Numbered from the stretch's first letter, positions 34,869 to 44,106 are shown. The stretch is DNA of 64,000 nucleotides from CAVZZG01 sp963779685 (GCA_963779685.1 CAVZZG010000001.1:372001-436000), one strand, 5' to 3'. Made by a program: numbers and translations. The notes: generated by a model not told the origin, from the letters alone.

Positions 34869-36373
34869 CGATGCCCGCGCCCCGCTCGCAGCGCCCGCCG
34901 GTGCTGCTCACCGGCGCCACCGGCTACGTCGGCGGCCGGCTCCTGCGAGCGCTCGAGCAGCGCGGCGAGCGGGTGCGCTGCCTGACCCGCCGGCCCGAGG
35001 CGGTCGCCGCGCGCCGCGACTCGACAACGGTCGTCAGGGGCGACGTGCTCGAGATCGAGTCCCTGGGCCCGGCGATGTCCGGGGTCGAGACGGCGTACTA
35101 CCTCGTGCATTCGATGACCTCGGCGACGGGCTTCGAGGAGCACGACCGTCGTGGCGCCGCCAACTTCGCCGCCGCGGCGCACGAGGCGGGCGTGCGCCGC
35201 ATCGTCTACCTGGGTGGGCTCGGCGCCGGCGGCGATCTCTCCAGCCACCTGTCGAGCCGTCAGGAGGTCGGCCACCTTCTCGCCGAGTCCGGCGTGCAGA
35301 CACTGGAGTTCCGGGCTTCGATCGTCATCGGCTCCGGCAGCCTCTCCTTCGAGATGCTCCGCAAGCTGGTCGAGCGCCTGCCCGTGATGATCACCCCGCG
35401 CTGGGTGCGCACCGCCGCACAGCCGATCGCGATCGAGGACGTGCTCGCCTACCTCGTGGCGGCTCTCGACATCGAGCTCGAAGGCAATGCGGTCTTCGAG
35501 ATCGGCGGCGCCGACCGGGTCTCCTACGAGGACCTGATGCGCGAGTACGCGCGGCAGCTCGGAATCCGCCGGTGGATCATCCCGGTGCCGTTCCTCACCG
35601 CCAGGCTGTCGAGCCTCTGGCTCGGGCTCGTGACGCCCGTGTACGCCCGCGTCGGTCGCAAGCTGATCGACAGCCTCCCTCACGAGACGGTCGTCCGAGA
35701 CGGCAGCGCCGATCGGGCCTTCCCGATCAGGCCTCGCGGCTACAGGGAGGCGATCGCGCGGGCGCTGGCCAACGAGGATCGCGAGTTCGCCGAGACCCGC
35801 TGGTCCGACTCCGTCTCGTCGGCGGGCCCGCGACCGGAGCGCTACGGCGGCGTACGCCACGGTAAGCGCCTGGTCGACTCCCGCTCGGTGCACGTGCCGG
35901 TCCCTCCCGGGCAGGCGTTTCGCCCCATCGCGCGGATCGGCGGCGAGACGGGCTGGTACTTCGGCAACCGCCTCTGGCGGCTGCGTGGCTTCATCGACCT
36001 GCTTGCCGGTGGCGTCGGCGTACGCCGCGGCCGGCGCGACGCCGAGATCCCGGCGGTCGGATCGGCGCTCGACTTCTGGCGCGTCGAGGCTTACGAGGCG
36101 GGCCGTCTGCTCCGGCTCCAGGCCGAGATGAAGCTCCCGGGGCGGGCGTGGCTCCAGTTCGAGGTCGACGCGGCCGACCATGGCAGCACGATCCGCCAGA
36201 CGGCGATCTTCCACCCGACCGGCCTGCTGGGCACCGCCTACTGGTACGGCCTCTTCCCGGTCCACTCGTGGATCTTCGGAGGCATGCTGGCCAGGATCGC
36301 AGACGCAGCGCGGACGCCGGAAGCAAGCCGGGCGCCGCGTCCAGACATCACCACCGGGCTCGGCCATGCCTGA
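34865..36373 (+). CDS. NAD(P)-binding SDR-like protein with DUF2867 domain
   Basis: A 502-residue protein. The N-terminal 300 residues are an NmrA/atypical-SDR Rossmann fold with LLTGATGYVGGRLL at residues 14-27, GDVLEIESL and VYLGGLGAGGDLSSHL. The C-terminal 170 residues match DUF2867, an SRPBCC-like lipid-binding fold, with GETGWYFGNRLWRLRG and GRAWLQFEV. It may reduce or shuttle a hydrophobic substrate. The GTG at 34865 overlaps the carH stop as GTGA; ATG at 34871 is an alternative. Its own stop overlaps the next gene by eight bases. Confidence 0.8.
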   Translation: MTMPAPRSQRPPVLLTGATGYVGGRLLRALEQRGERVRCLTRRPEAVAARRDSTTVVRGDVLEIESLGPAMSGVETAYYLVHSMTSATGFEEHDRRGAANFAAAAHEAGVRRIVYLGGLGAGGDLSSHLSSRQEVGHLLAESGVQTLEFRASIVIGSGSLSFEMLRKLVERLPVMITPRWVRTAAQPIAIEDVLAYLVAALDIELEGNAVFEIGGADRVSYEDLMREYARQLGIRRWIIPVPFLTARLSSLWLGLVTPVYARVGRKLIDSLPHETVVRDGSADRAFPIRPRGYREAIARALANEDREFAETRWSDSVSSAGPRPERYGGVRHGKRLVDSRSVHVPVPPGQAFRPIARIGGETGWYFGNRLWRLRGFIDLLAGGVGVRRGRRDAEIPAVGSALDFWRVEAYEAGRLLRLQAEMKLPGRAWLQFEVDAADHGSTIRQTAIFHPTGLLGTAYWYGLFPVHSWIFGGMLARIADAARTPEASRAPRPDITTGLGHA

Positions 36374-36863
36374 GTCGCCGCGTCGCATCGAACGCCACCA
36401 GCACGTTCCGCTCCCGCTCGAGGACGCGTTCGCGTTCTTCGCCGACGCCTACAACCTCGAGGCGCTCACGCCGCCGTGGCTGCATTTCCAGATCCTCACG
36501 CCGCGACCGATCCCGATGCGCAAGGGGACGACGATCGACTACGTGCTCACCACCCGTCGCATCCCGGTCCGGTGGCGCACCGAGATCGTCGAGTGGGTGC
36601 CGGGCCGGCGGTTCGTGGATACACAGGTGCGGGGCCCGTTCCGCGTCTGGGAGCACACGCACACGTTCGAGGAGCACGAGGGCGGCACGCTGATCGGCGA
36701 CACCGTGCTCTATCGGATGCCCTACGGGGTGCTGGGAGCGATCGCACACCGTCTCCTCGTCGCCCGTGACCTGCAGCGGGTCTTCGACCACCGGCGTGAC
36801 GCCGTCGATCGGCTGCTCGGCGCGCAGCGGGGCACGCTCTCGGCTGCCGAGTCAGGGGGCTGA
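36366..36863 (+). CDS. SRPBCC-family protein (CDP-paratose epimerase-associated type)
   Basis: A 165-residue single-domain START-like protein. The fold begins RIERHQHVPLPLEDAFAFFADAYNLEALTPPWLHF, of which the ALTPPWLHF pattern and the later TRRIPVRWRTEI and FVDTQVRGPF are typical of this SRPBCC subgroup. It probably binds or presents a lipid-like ligand. The ATG overlaps the preceding gene. It is convergent with the SDR gene, with which it overlaps by 12 bases. Confidence 0.8.
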   Translation: MPESPRRIERHQHVPLPLEDAFAFFADAYNLEALTPPWLHFQILTPRPIPMRKGTTIDYVLTTRRIPVRWRTEIVEWVPGRRFVDTQVRGPFRVWEHTHTFEEHEGGTLIGDTVLYRMPYGVLGAIAHRLLVARDLQRVFDHRRDAVDRLLGAQRGTLSAAESGG

Positions 36864-37853
36864 TCCGTCGAATCGGGCCGGGAACGGCGCCGTGCGCTCC
36901 GTGCACAGCCGCCAGAGTCGCGCCGCCTCGCGTGCCTCGTCGGGCCGGCGCGTGCGGCCCAGGCGGTGCTTCGCCCGCGCTCGCCGGTCGAGGAAGAACA
37001 GGCCGCTGACATCCGCGACATCCCGGGCGGCGGCCAGCCAGACGATGGTGTCGGCTCCCTCCGCGGGCGTCCGGAGCAGCGGCCCGACGACGCGGGTGAA
37101 GCCGGGAAGCGCGGTCCGCAGCCCGGCGGTGTCGGCCCAGCCGGGATGCATGGCGTTGACGGATATGCCGGTGTCGAGCAGTTCGCGCGTCCACTCCTCG
37201 GCCAGCACGACCTGTGCGCGCTTGCAGCGGGCGTACGTCTTCGTGCCGTCATAGGCGGCGGGTTCGGGGTCGAGGGCGTCGACGTCGAGCGGCTCGGTGT
37301 ACATGCCGCCGGATGCCACGACGATCACGCGCGACGGTGCCGACGCCTCGAGCAGAGGCCGCAGCGCGCGGGTGAGGAGGAAGGGCGACAGGACGTGCGT
37401 CGCGAGCGTCAGCTCGTTGCCCTCAGCCGTCGCCGTGTACCGGTGCGTCAGTGCCCCGGCGTTCAGGACGAGCACGTCGAGGCGGTTGTGATCCCCCGCG
37501 AAACGCGCGGCGAAGGCCGCGGTCTCCGCGAGGGACGAGAGATCTGCGATGTCGGCCTCGACCGCGGAGCCTGTCGCGGCGGAGATCTCGCTGCGGGCGC
37601 GTTCGGTGCGCTCCGGGTCGCGCCCGACGATGCAGACCTGACCGCCCAGCGTCGCGATCGACTCGGCGGCCGCTCGTCCGAGACCCGAGGTCGCCCCGGT
37701 CACGATCGCCACCTTGCCGTCGAGGCGCAGCGACTCCAGCGGCGTCCAGCCGAAGACGCGTCGCCGCGCGTGGTAGCCGATCCGGGTGAAGCTCCCGACG
37801 ACGCTGGCCTCGAGCGTCCAGTCGAGGACTCTCGCGGCGGACGACGGCGTCAC
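36852..37853 (-). CDS. Short-chain dehydrogenase (DHRS12-like)
   Basis: A 333-residue SDR with a 45-residue N-terminal extension (VLDWTLEASVVGSFTRIGYHARRR). The NAD(P) loop is VTGATSGLGRAAA, NAG lies in VLVLNAGALTHR, and the catalytic set is S (VVASGGMYTE), Y and K. YDGTKTYARCKRAQV serves as the Y-x3-K region, in the form Y-A-R-C-K. Proteins of this layout occur beside SRPBCC and CFA genes in light- or singlet-oxygen-induced clusters of other bacteria; this is from memory. Its start overlaps the stop of the upstream SRPBCC gene (ATGA). Confidence 0.82.
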   Translation of the reverse strand: MTPSSAARVLDWTLEASVVGSFTRIGYHARRRVFGWTPLESLRLDGKVAIVTGATSGLGRAAAESIATLGGQVCIVGRDPERTERARSEISAATGSAVEADIADLSSLAETAAFAARFAGDHNRLDVLVLNAGALTHRYTATAEGNELTLATHVLSPFLLTRALRPLLEASAPSRVIVVASGGMYTEPLDVDALDPEPAAYDGTKTYARCKRAQVVLAEEWTRELLDTGISVNAMHPGWADTAGLRTALPGFTRVVGPLLRTPAEGADTIVWLAAARDVADVSGLFFLDRRARAKHRLGRTRRPDEAREAARLWRLCTERTAPFPARFDGSAP

Positions 37854-38281
37854 GCGTTCAGCGCAGTCTGCATCCCGAGCGTTGCGGCAGCCCCGACCCG
37901 GTTGAAGATGCGCTGCATGATCGGGTCGAACAGCCGCCCGAGCCCCGCGAACGCGAGCGTCGCATCGTACCTGACGATCGACCCCTCACCGGCCGGCTCG
38001 ACCGTGATCGTGTCCCGCGAGACGAATCCGGGACGCTGTGCCTCGAGCACGACGCGACGCGGTGCGTCGTACTCGACGATCTCGTAGCGGAGCGAAACGT
38101 CGCGCCGCCCGAAGCGCGCGACGAGGTCGAACGCGGAGCCGATGCCGATCGGCGCCATTCCGACTCGACGGGCCTGGCTCACGCTCGGGTCCCAGACCCG
38201 GGCGTTGGCGAAGTCGGTCATGTAGGCGAATGCCTCAGCCTGCGGAAGCGCGGACTCGATGCTCGTGACGTAGTGGGCCAT
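37850..38281 (-). CDS. SRPBCC-family lipid-binding-like protein
   Basis: A 143-residue START-like protein: MAHYVTSIESALPQAEAFAYM, then VWDPSVSQARRV and a long C-terminal helix (LFDPIMQRIFNRVG). The ATG at 38281 has no ribosome binding site; TATGCT (38290-38295) lies eight bases upstream, so it is probably leaderless. It is the first gene of a two-gene unit with the SDR and is divergent from the FAD oxidase operon. Its promoter faces the same 11-bp-spaced repeats. Confidence 0.78.
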   Translation of the reverse strand: MAHYVTSIESALPQAEAFAYMTDFANARVWDPSVSQARRVGMAPIGIGSAFDLVARFGRRDVSLRYEIVEYDAPRRVVLEAQRPGFVSRDTITVEPAGEGSIVRYDATLAFAGLGRLFDPIMQRIFNRVGAAATLGMQTALNA

Positions 38282-38289
38282 GGACCGGG

Positions 38290-38324
38290 AGCATAGCAAG
38301 GTCTGTACAGGTATTGTATAGAGT
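38290..38324. promoter_or_regulatory. Divergent promoter with CarH-type operator repeats
   Basis: TGTACA (38304-38309) and TGTATA (38315-38320) are 11 bp apart. The minus-strand -10 box TATGCT (38290-38295) serves the SRPBCC gene and the plus-strand TAGAGT (38319-38324), six bases before ATG 38331, serves the FAD oxidase. The second repeat overlaps the plus -10 box, a position suited to repression. Confidence 0.55.
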
Positions 38325-38330
38325 ATGAGG

Positions 38331-39536
38331 ATGAAGATCGCGGTCATCGGCACGGGAATCTCGGGCCTTGGAGCGGCCTACGCGCTGTCGCATGCGCACG
38401 AGGTCGAGCTGTTCGAGCGCGACGACCGCGCCGGCGGCCATGCGAACACGGTCGAGCACGTGGTCGCGGGCCGGACGCTCCGGCTCGACACCGGCTTCCT
38501 CGTCCACAACGAGGACACGTACCCGAACCTCGTCCGCCTCTTCCGCGAGCTCGGCGTCCGCACGCAGCCGTCGGAGATGAGCTTCTCGGTCGCCTGCGAC
38601 CGGCACCACCTCGAGTACTCGGGCAGCCGCCCGCCGCTCACCCGGCTGACGCTCGAGATCGCCCGCTTCCTCCGCCTCGGCAGCCGGGCTCTCGACGACC
38701 CGCGCTGCGCGGACTGGAGCCTCTCCCGCTACGTCGCCGAGGAGGGCTACTCGCCGCGGTTCCGCGACCACTTCCTCGTCCCGCTCTGCGCCGCGCTCTG
38801 GTCGACCGCTCCCAGCCAGACGCTCGACTTCCCGCTCGTCTACGCCGTCCGCTTCTTCGCAAACCACGGCATCCTCGGCTTCCGGCGCCTCCGCTGGAAG
38901 ACCGTCACCGGCGGCAGCGTGACCTACGTGCGTGCCCTGGAGGAGCGGCTGCGCATCAACCTCTCGACCGAGGTCCGCTCGATCCGCCGCGTCGACGGCG
39001 GCGTCGAGCTGCGCCTCGCAGGCGACGAGCTGCGGCGCTTCGACGGCGTCGTCGTCGCGACGCACGCCGACCAGGCGCTGCGTCTGCTCGAAGATCCGAG
39101 CGAGGACGAGCGTCGCCTGCTCGGCGTCTTCGGGACGACCGAGAACGACACCGTCCTCCACACCGACGAGCGCTTCCTGCCCCGCCGCGTCGCGACTCGC
39201 GGCTCGTGGAACTACCAGCTGCCCGACTGCGGCCGCGACGACGGCCGCCCGACGATGACCTACTACCTCAACAAGCTGCAGCGCCTCGACGAGGACGAGC
39301 ACTACTGCGTCACCCTGAACCGCACGGCCGAGATCGAGCCGGCGCGGATCATCCGCCGCTTCTCCTACCGCCACCCGCTCGTGACGCTCGAGTCGATGCG
39401 CGCCCAGCCCGAGCTGCCGCGCCTCAACGGCTCGCGGCGCACCGCCTTCGCAGGCGCCTGGCAGGGCTACTGCTTCCACGAGGACGGCCTGCGCTCCGGT
39501 CTCGCCGCTGCGGCCGCCTTCGGAGCGAGCTGGTGA
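38331..39536 (+). CDS. FAD-dependent amine-oxidase-like protein
   Basis: A 401-residue flavoprotein. It begins MKIAVIGTGISGLGAAYALS with the GxGxxG dinucleotide fold, followed by E33-type ribose contact (ELFERDDRAGGHANT). The C-terminal FAD motif is FAGAWQGYCFHEDGLRSGLAAA. It belongs to the amine oxidase/phytoene-desaturase-like group that is regularly encoded beside DUF1365 and CFA synthase. It probably oxidises a fatty acyl chain. ATG at 38331 is preferred over 38325 because TAGAGT sits six bases upstream. The next gene starts inside its stop (GTGA). Confidence 0.85.
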   Translation: MKIAVIGTGISGLGAAYALSHAHEVELFERDDRAGGHANTVEHVVAGRTLRLDTGFLVHNEDTYPNLVRLFRELGVRTQPSEMSFSVACDRHHLEYSGSRPPLTRLTLEIARFLRLGSRALDDPRCADWSLSRYVAEEGYSPRFRDHFLVPLCAALWSTAPSQTLDFPLVYAVRFFANHGILGFRRLRWKTVTGGSVTYVRALEERLRINLSTEVRSIRRVDGGVELRLAGDELRRFDGVVVATHADQALRLLEDPSEDERRLLGVFGTTENDTVLHTDERFLPRRVATRGSWNYQLPDCGRDDGRPTMTYYLNKLQRLDEDEHYCVTLNRTAEIEPARIIRRFSYRHPLVTLESMRAQPELPRLNGSRRTAFAGAWQGYCFHEDGLRSGLAAAAAFGASW

Positions 39537-40267
39537 GGTCGGCCCTCTACACCGGCACCGTGATGCACGCGCGCACGGCGCCGAGCGAGAACGTCTTCCG
39601 CTACCGCGTCTGCTTCTACCTGCTCGACCTCGACGAGCTCCCCGAGCTCGATCGGCGCGTGCGGCTCTTCGGCTGGAATCGGCGCGGCCTGGTCAGCCTC
39701 CACGACCGCGACCACATGGACGTGCACGCCTACCTGGGCGAGCACGGGATCGAGGCCGACCGGATCCTGCTCCTGACCAACCTGCGCGTGCTCGGCTACG
39801 TGTTCAACCCGGTCAGCTTCTTCTACTGCTATCAGGACGGCGAACTCTCCTGCATCATCGCCGAGGTTGCCAACACCTTCGGCGAGCGGCTCCCCTACCT
39901 CCTGTCGCCCGCGAACCAGGAGCGCGGCGAGCGCCGGCTCTCCTACCGTCACGACAAGAGGCTGCACGTCTCGCCGTTCTTCAGCCTCGACCAGAGCTAC
40001 CAGTGGTGGTTCTCGGAGCCCGGGGAGCAGCTCGACGTTCGGATCGACCTCACCGAGGGCGGCGCGCGGCCGTTCTTCGCCACGCTCAACGGGCGTCGGC
40101 GGCCGCTGACCGACGCGACGCTCATCCGCGCCCTGCTCCGCTACCCGCTGATGCCGCTGCAGGTGACGGTCCTGATCCACCTCCAGGCCGCGCGACTCTG
40201 GCTGAAGCGCGTGCCGTTCTTCCACAAGCCGCCGTTCGTACCCGGCGAGGGATCGGTGAAGAGATGA
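39533..40267 (+). CDS. DUF1365 family protein
   Basis: A 244-residue protein of DUF1365. Diagnostic stretches are SALYTGTVMHARTAPSENVF, FRYRVCFYLLDLDEL, LTNLRVLGYVFNPVSFFYCY and KRLHVSPFF. The biochemical role of this family is not settled; it nearly always lies between the FAD oxidase and a CFA synthase, as here. The GTG start at 39533 overlaps the preceding stop, and its stop overlaps the next ATG, so the three genes are translationally coupled. Confidence 0.88.
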   Translation: MRSALYTGTVMHARTAPSENVFRYRVCFYLLDLDELPELDRRVRLFGWNRRGLVSLHDRDHMDVHAYLGEHGIEADRILLLTNLRVLGYVFNPVSFFYCYQDGELSCIIAEVANTFGERLPYLLSPANQERGERRLSYRHDKRLHVSPFFSLDQSYQWWFSEPGEQLDVRIDLTEGGARPFFATLNGRRRPLTDATLIRALLRYPLMPLQVTVLIHLQAARLWLKRVPFFHKPPFVPGEGSVKR

Positions 40268-41478
40268 CCGGAGTCCTGCGCGACCTTCCCGCCGGCCGCC
40301 GGATCGGGGCCGGCCTCGCCGAGCGCGCCGCGATCCGCGCCCTTGGCCGGATCCAGCACGGCGCGCTCGAGCTCCGGCTTCCGGACGGACGGGTGCACCG
40401 GGCCGGGACGGGCGACCCGATCATCGTCACCGTCGTCTCGAACAACGTCTTCCGCCGGCTCGCGCGCTCTCCCGGTCTCGGCTTCGGCGAGTCGTACGCC
40501 GCAGGCGACTGGCACACCGACGACCTGCCCGGCCTGATCGCGCTCGTCGTTCGCAACCTCGAGGCGTGGCGCGCCGGCTCGCGCCTCGCGCGGCTCGACC
40601 GCCACCGTCCCCACGTCTCCCCGCGACAGGGCCCGCGCAAGGCCCGGGCGAACATCCAGTACCACTACGACCTCGGCAACGACTTCTACCGGCTCTTCCT
40701 CGACGAGTCGATGACCTACTCCTGCGCGCAATGGGAGGAGGGCGACACGCTCGAGCAGGCGCAGGAGCGGAAGCTGCGGGCGATCTGCGAGAAGCTCGAC
40801 CTGAACCCCGGCGACCACGTGCTCGAGATCGGCTGCGGCTGGGGCAGCTTCGCGCTGATGGCAGCCGGCGAGTACGGGGCGCGGGTGACCGGCGTCACGC
40901 TCTCCCAGCAGCAGCACGAGCTCGCGCGCGAGCGCATCGCGGCTGCCGGCCTCGACGACCGCGTCGATATCCTCCTCCAGGACTACCGCACGCTCGAGGG
41001 GCAGTTCTCGAAGATCGCCTCGATCGAGATGCTCGAGGCGATCGGCTACGCGCAGTACCCGACCTTCTTCGCCGCGTGTGACCGCCTGCTCGCTCCCGGC
41101 GGCCTGGCTGCCATCCAGGTGATCGGGATGCCCGACCAGCGTTTCGAGCGCTACCGGCGCAAGGAGGACTGGATCCAGCGCTACATCTTCCCCGGCTCGC
41201 TGCTCCCCTCGCTCGAGGCGCTGCAGACGGCGATGAGCCGCGCCTCGGGCCTGATGGTGGTCGGGCTCGAGGAGATCGGGCCCGACTACGCAGACACGCT
41301 GAAGGCGTGGCGCGAGCGGTTCTTCGCGAGTCTCCCCGAGGTGCGCGCGCTCGGCTTCGACGACCGCTTCGTCCGCACCTGGGACTTCTACCTCGCCTCG
41401 TGCGAGGCGCTGTTCAGGACGCGCGCGATCCGCGACATGCAGCTCGTCCTCGGCCGGCCGTTCGAGGAGCCGGCATGA
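40264..41478 (+). CDS. cfa: Cyclopropane-fatty-acyl-phospholipid synthase family methyltransferase
   Basis: A 404-residue SAM-dependent enzyme that adds a methylene or methyl group to an unsaturated acyl chain in membrane phospholipid. The SAM site is HVLEIGCGWGSFALMAA. Upstream are IQYHYDLGNDFYRLFLD and MTYSCAQW, family hallmarks, and downstream IASIEMLEAIG and DWIQRYIFPG. The C-terminal helix has TWDFYLASCEALF. It lies between DUF1365 and the desaturase with ATGA overlaps on both sides. Related clusters make cyclopropane or furan fatty acids; which product forms here is not evident. Confidence 0.9.
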   Translation: MTGVLRDLPAGRRIGAGLAERAAIRALGRIQHGALELRLPDGRVHRAGTGDPIIVTVVSNNVFRRLARSPGLGFGESYAAGDWHTDDLPGLIALVVRNLEAWRAGSRLARLDRHRPHVSPRQGPRKARANIQYHYDLGNDFYRLFLDESMTYSCAQWEEGDTLEQAQERKLRAICEKLDLNPGDHVLEIGCGWGSFALMAAGEYGARVTGVTLSQQQHELARERIAAAGLDDRVDILLQDYRTLEGQFSKIASIEMLEAIGYAQYPTFFAACDRLLAPGGLAAIQVIGMPDQRFERYRRKEDWIQRYIFPGSLLPSLEALQTAMSRASGLMVVGLEEIGPDYADTLKAWRERFFASLPEVRALGFDDRFVRTWDFYLASCEALFRTRAIRDMQLVLGRPFEEPA

Positions 41479-42395
41479 CGAGGATCAAGACCGTCCGGGA
41501 GCGGACGAGCGTCCCGAGCCAGCTCGCCGGGATCGTTGCCGTCGTCGTGCCGCCGCTCGGGCTCGTGGCCGCGGTCTGGCTGCTCTGGAACCGCGGCGTG
41601 CGCCCGGTCGACCTCGTGCTGCTCGCGTGCTTCTACGTGGCCTGCGGGCTGGGGATCACCGTCGGCTTCCACCGGCTCTTCACGCACAGGAGCTTCGAGA
41701 CGAGCGCGCCGCTGCGTGCGCTGTGGGCGATTCTCGGGAGCATGGCGATGCAGGGGCCGGTCACCCAGTGGGTCACCGACCACCGCAAGCATCACGCGCT
41801 CTCCGACCGACCGGGCGACCCGCACTCGCCGCACGCCGGGCACGGCGACTCGCTGGCCGAGCACGTGCTCGGGCTGTGGCATTCGCACGTCGGCTGGCTC
41901 TTCGCGACGAAGGGCCTCGAGCGCGGGGTCGAGTACGGACGCGACCTGTACGAGGACCGGCTCGTGCGGGCGATCGATCGTCTCTACCTGCTGTGGGTCG
42001 CGCTCACGCTCGGGCTTCCGTTTCTCGCGGGATACCTTGCCGGCGGGAGCTGGCAACGGGGCCTCGAGGCGCTGGTCTGGGCCGGCCTCGTTCGGATCTT
42101 CCTGTTCCAGCACGTGACGTTCTCGATCAACTCGATCTGCCACTTCTTCGGCGAGCAACCCTTCCGCACCCGCGACGAGAGCCGCAACGTCCGGCTGCTG
42201 GCGATCCCGTCGTTCGGCGAGTCGTGGCACAACGGGCACCATGCGTTCCCGGCGTCTGCAGTCCACGGCCTCGAGCCCGGCCAGCTCGACATCTCGGCGC
42301 TCGTGATCCGAGGCATGGAGAAGATCCGCCTCGCGACCGCCGTCAAGCGCCCCGACGCACGGCAGGTCGAGCGGCGACGCGTCGTGGCCGAATGA
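41475..42395 (+). CDS. Membrane fatty-acid (acyl-CoA type) desaturase
   Basis: A 306-residue membrane di-iron desaturase. The three histidine boxes are present: HRLFTH, HRKHH and HNGHH. Four hydrophobic stretches separate them, and NSICHFFGEQPF lies between boxes two and three as in delta-9 desaturases. It introduces a cis double bond, which would supply the substrate for the adjacent CFA synthase. The start ATG overlaps the CFA stop and its stop overlaps the MFS start. Confidence 0.9.
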   Translation: MTRIKTVRERTSVPSQLAGIVAVVVPPLGLVAAVWLLWNRGVRPVDLVLLACFYVACGLGITVGFHRLFTHRSFETSAPLRALWAILGSMAMQGPVTQWVTDHRKHHALSDRPGDPHSPHAGHGDSLAEHVLGLWHSHVGWLFATKGLERGVEYGRDLYEDRLVRAIDRLYLLWVALTLGLPFLAGYLAGGSWQRGLEALVWAGLVRIFLFQHVTFSINSICHFFGEQPFRTRDESRNVRLLAIPSFGESWHNGHHAFPASAVHGLEPGQLDISALVIRGMEKIRLATAVKRPDARQVERRRVVAE

Positions 42396-44035
42396 CGCCG
42401 CCGCCAGAACCCGACCCGCCCGCCGGCGAGCCGTTAGCGCAGGACGAGCGCTCGACTCCCGCAGCGAAGAACCGCAACCGCTGGCTCGCCCTCATCGCGC
42501 TGACCATCGGCGTGGCGATGATCATCGTCGACGCGACGATCGTCAATGTCGCGATTCCGTCGATCATCCGCGACCTCCACATCGGGATCACCCAGGCCGA
42601 GTGGGCGAACTCGATCTACTCGCTGGTGTTCGCCGCGCTCCTGATCAGCGTCGGCCGCATCGGCGACGTGACGGGGCGCCGTCGCGTGTTCATCTGGGGA
42701 CTCCTGGTCTTCCTCGCCGCGAGCGTGATCACCGCTCTCGCGCCCTCGGGAACCGTCCTCCTCGCCGGCCGCTTCCTCCAGGGGGTGGGCGGAGCGCTGA
42801 TCCTCCCATCGACGCTCTCGATCGTGAACGCGACGTTCCGCGGTCGCGAGCGGGCGATCGCCTTCGGGATCTGGGGCTCGGTGATCGGCGGGATGGCGGC
42901 GCTCGGCCCGCTCGCGGGCGGCTGGTTCGTCACCAACCTGAGCTGGCGCTGGGCCTTCTACGTCAATCTCCCGATCGGAGCGCTCGCGCTCGCCGGCGCC
43001 TTGGTCTACGTCGCCGAGAGCCGCGATCCGGACGCACGGCCCGGGTTCGATCCACCGGGCGTCGCGCTGTCGACCGCCGGCTTCCTCGGCGTGGTCTTCG
43101 GGCTGATCGAGGGGCAGACCTACGGCTGGTGGACCGCCCAGCGCGACTTCCTCGGCGTTTCTCCCGGTGGGTTGTCGGTGATCCCGTTCGCGTTCGCGCT
43201 CGGCGTGCTCTCGCTCGCGGGTTTCGTCCTCGTCGAGCGGCGGCGTGCGCTCGCGGGACGTCCGGTGCTCGTCGACTTCGCGCTCTTCCGGATCCCGACC
43301 TTCTGCTACGGCAACGTCGCGGTCCTGATCGTCGGGCTCGGCGAGCTCGGGCTGGTCTTCGTGATCCCGCTCTTCCTGCAGTCGGTGCTCGGGCTCTCGG
43401 CCTTCCACACCGGGCTCGTGCTGACCGCTCTCGCCGGGGGCGCGTTCCTCGCGGGCGGGCTCGCCGCGCCGCTCACCCGCAAGATCGGGCCCCACCGGGT
43501 CGTGCAGCTCGGGCTCGCGATCGAGGTCGTCGGCATCGTCGCCGTCGGCCTCACGTTCTCCGCCGATCGCCCCGCCTGGCAGTTCTGCCCGCAGCTCTTC
43601 GTCTACGGGATCGGCGTCGGGTTCGCGACGGCGCAGCTGACGAGCCTCATCCTCGTCGACGTGCCCAGCGCCCAGTCCGGCGAGGGATCGGGGATCCAGA
43701 GCACGTCGAGGCAGGTCGGCTCAGCGCTCGGGATCGCGATCCTCGGCACCGCGCTCGCGAGCGGGCTCGCCTCCGGCACCAGCGCTCGCCTCGAAGCAGT
43801 CCCGTCGATCCCGCCTCCACAGCGCGCGGCCATCACGGCCGCCGTCGAGCGGAGCGGCGGAGCGGTTCTGCCCGCCTTCCGCCGCTCGCCACAGCTCCAG
43901 CCTGCGGTCGCGCCGGTCGAGGAGGCGTTCGTGGCGAGCGCGCGACGAGCCGCCTTCATCGCCGCCGCGTTCGTCCTGGTCGGTCTCGTGGCCGCGTTCA
44001 GGCTACGGCCCGGCGGACTGGATGGGCCCGAATAG
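42392..44035 (+). CDS. MFS transporter, DHA2 (EmrB/QacA-like) family
   Basis: A 547-residue, 14-helix drug:H+ antiporter-type protein. Motif D is IIVDATIVNVAIPSI, motif A GRIGDVTGRRRVF, and motif C lies in GGMAALGPLAGGWFV. The last 60 residues are a hydrophilic region before a final helix. It is the last gene of the FAD oxidase operon (ATGA overlap) and may export a lipid or a toxic product; no specific substrate is visible. Confidence 0.87.
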   Translation: MTPPPEPDPPAGEPLAQDERSTPAAKNRNRWLALIALTIGVAMIIVDATIVNVAIPSIIRDLHIGITQAEWANSIYSLVFAALLISVGRIGDVTGRRRVFIWGLLVFLAASVITALAPSGTVLLAGRFLQGVGGALILPSTLSIVNATFRGRERAIAFGIWGSVIGGMAALGPLAGGWFVTNLSWRWAFYVNLPIGALALAGALVYVAESRDPDARPGFDPPGVALSTAGFLGVVFGLIEGQTYGWWTAQRDFLGVSPGGLSVIPFAFALGVLSLAGFVLVERRRALAGRPVLVDFALFRIPTFCYGNVAVLIVGLGELGLVFVIPLFLQSVLGLSAFHTGLVLTALAGGAFLAGGLAAPLTRKIGPHRVVQLGLAIEVVGIVAVGLTFSADRPAWQFCPQLFVYGIGVGFATAQLTSLILVDVPSAQSGEGSGIQSTSRQVGSALGIAILGTALASGLASGTSARLEAVPSIPPPQRAAITAAVERSGGAVLPAFRRSPQLQPAVAPVEEAFVASARRAAFIAAAFVLVGLVAAFRLRPGGLDGPE

Positions 44036-44106
44036 CCTCACAGCCGCGGGCCTGCGGCCGCCGCGCTGGCCTGCCCGGGTGGGTGGTGCTGTACATTTCG
44101 GCCTCT

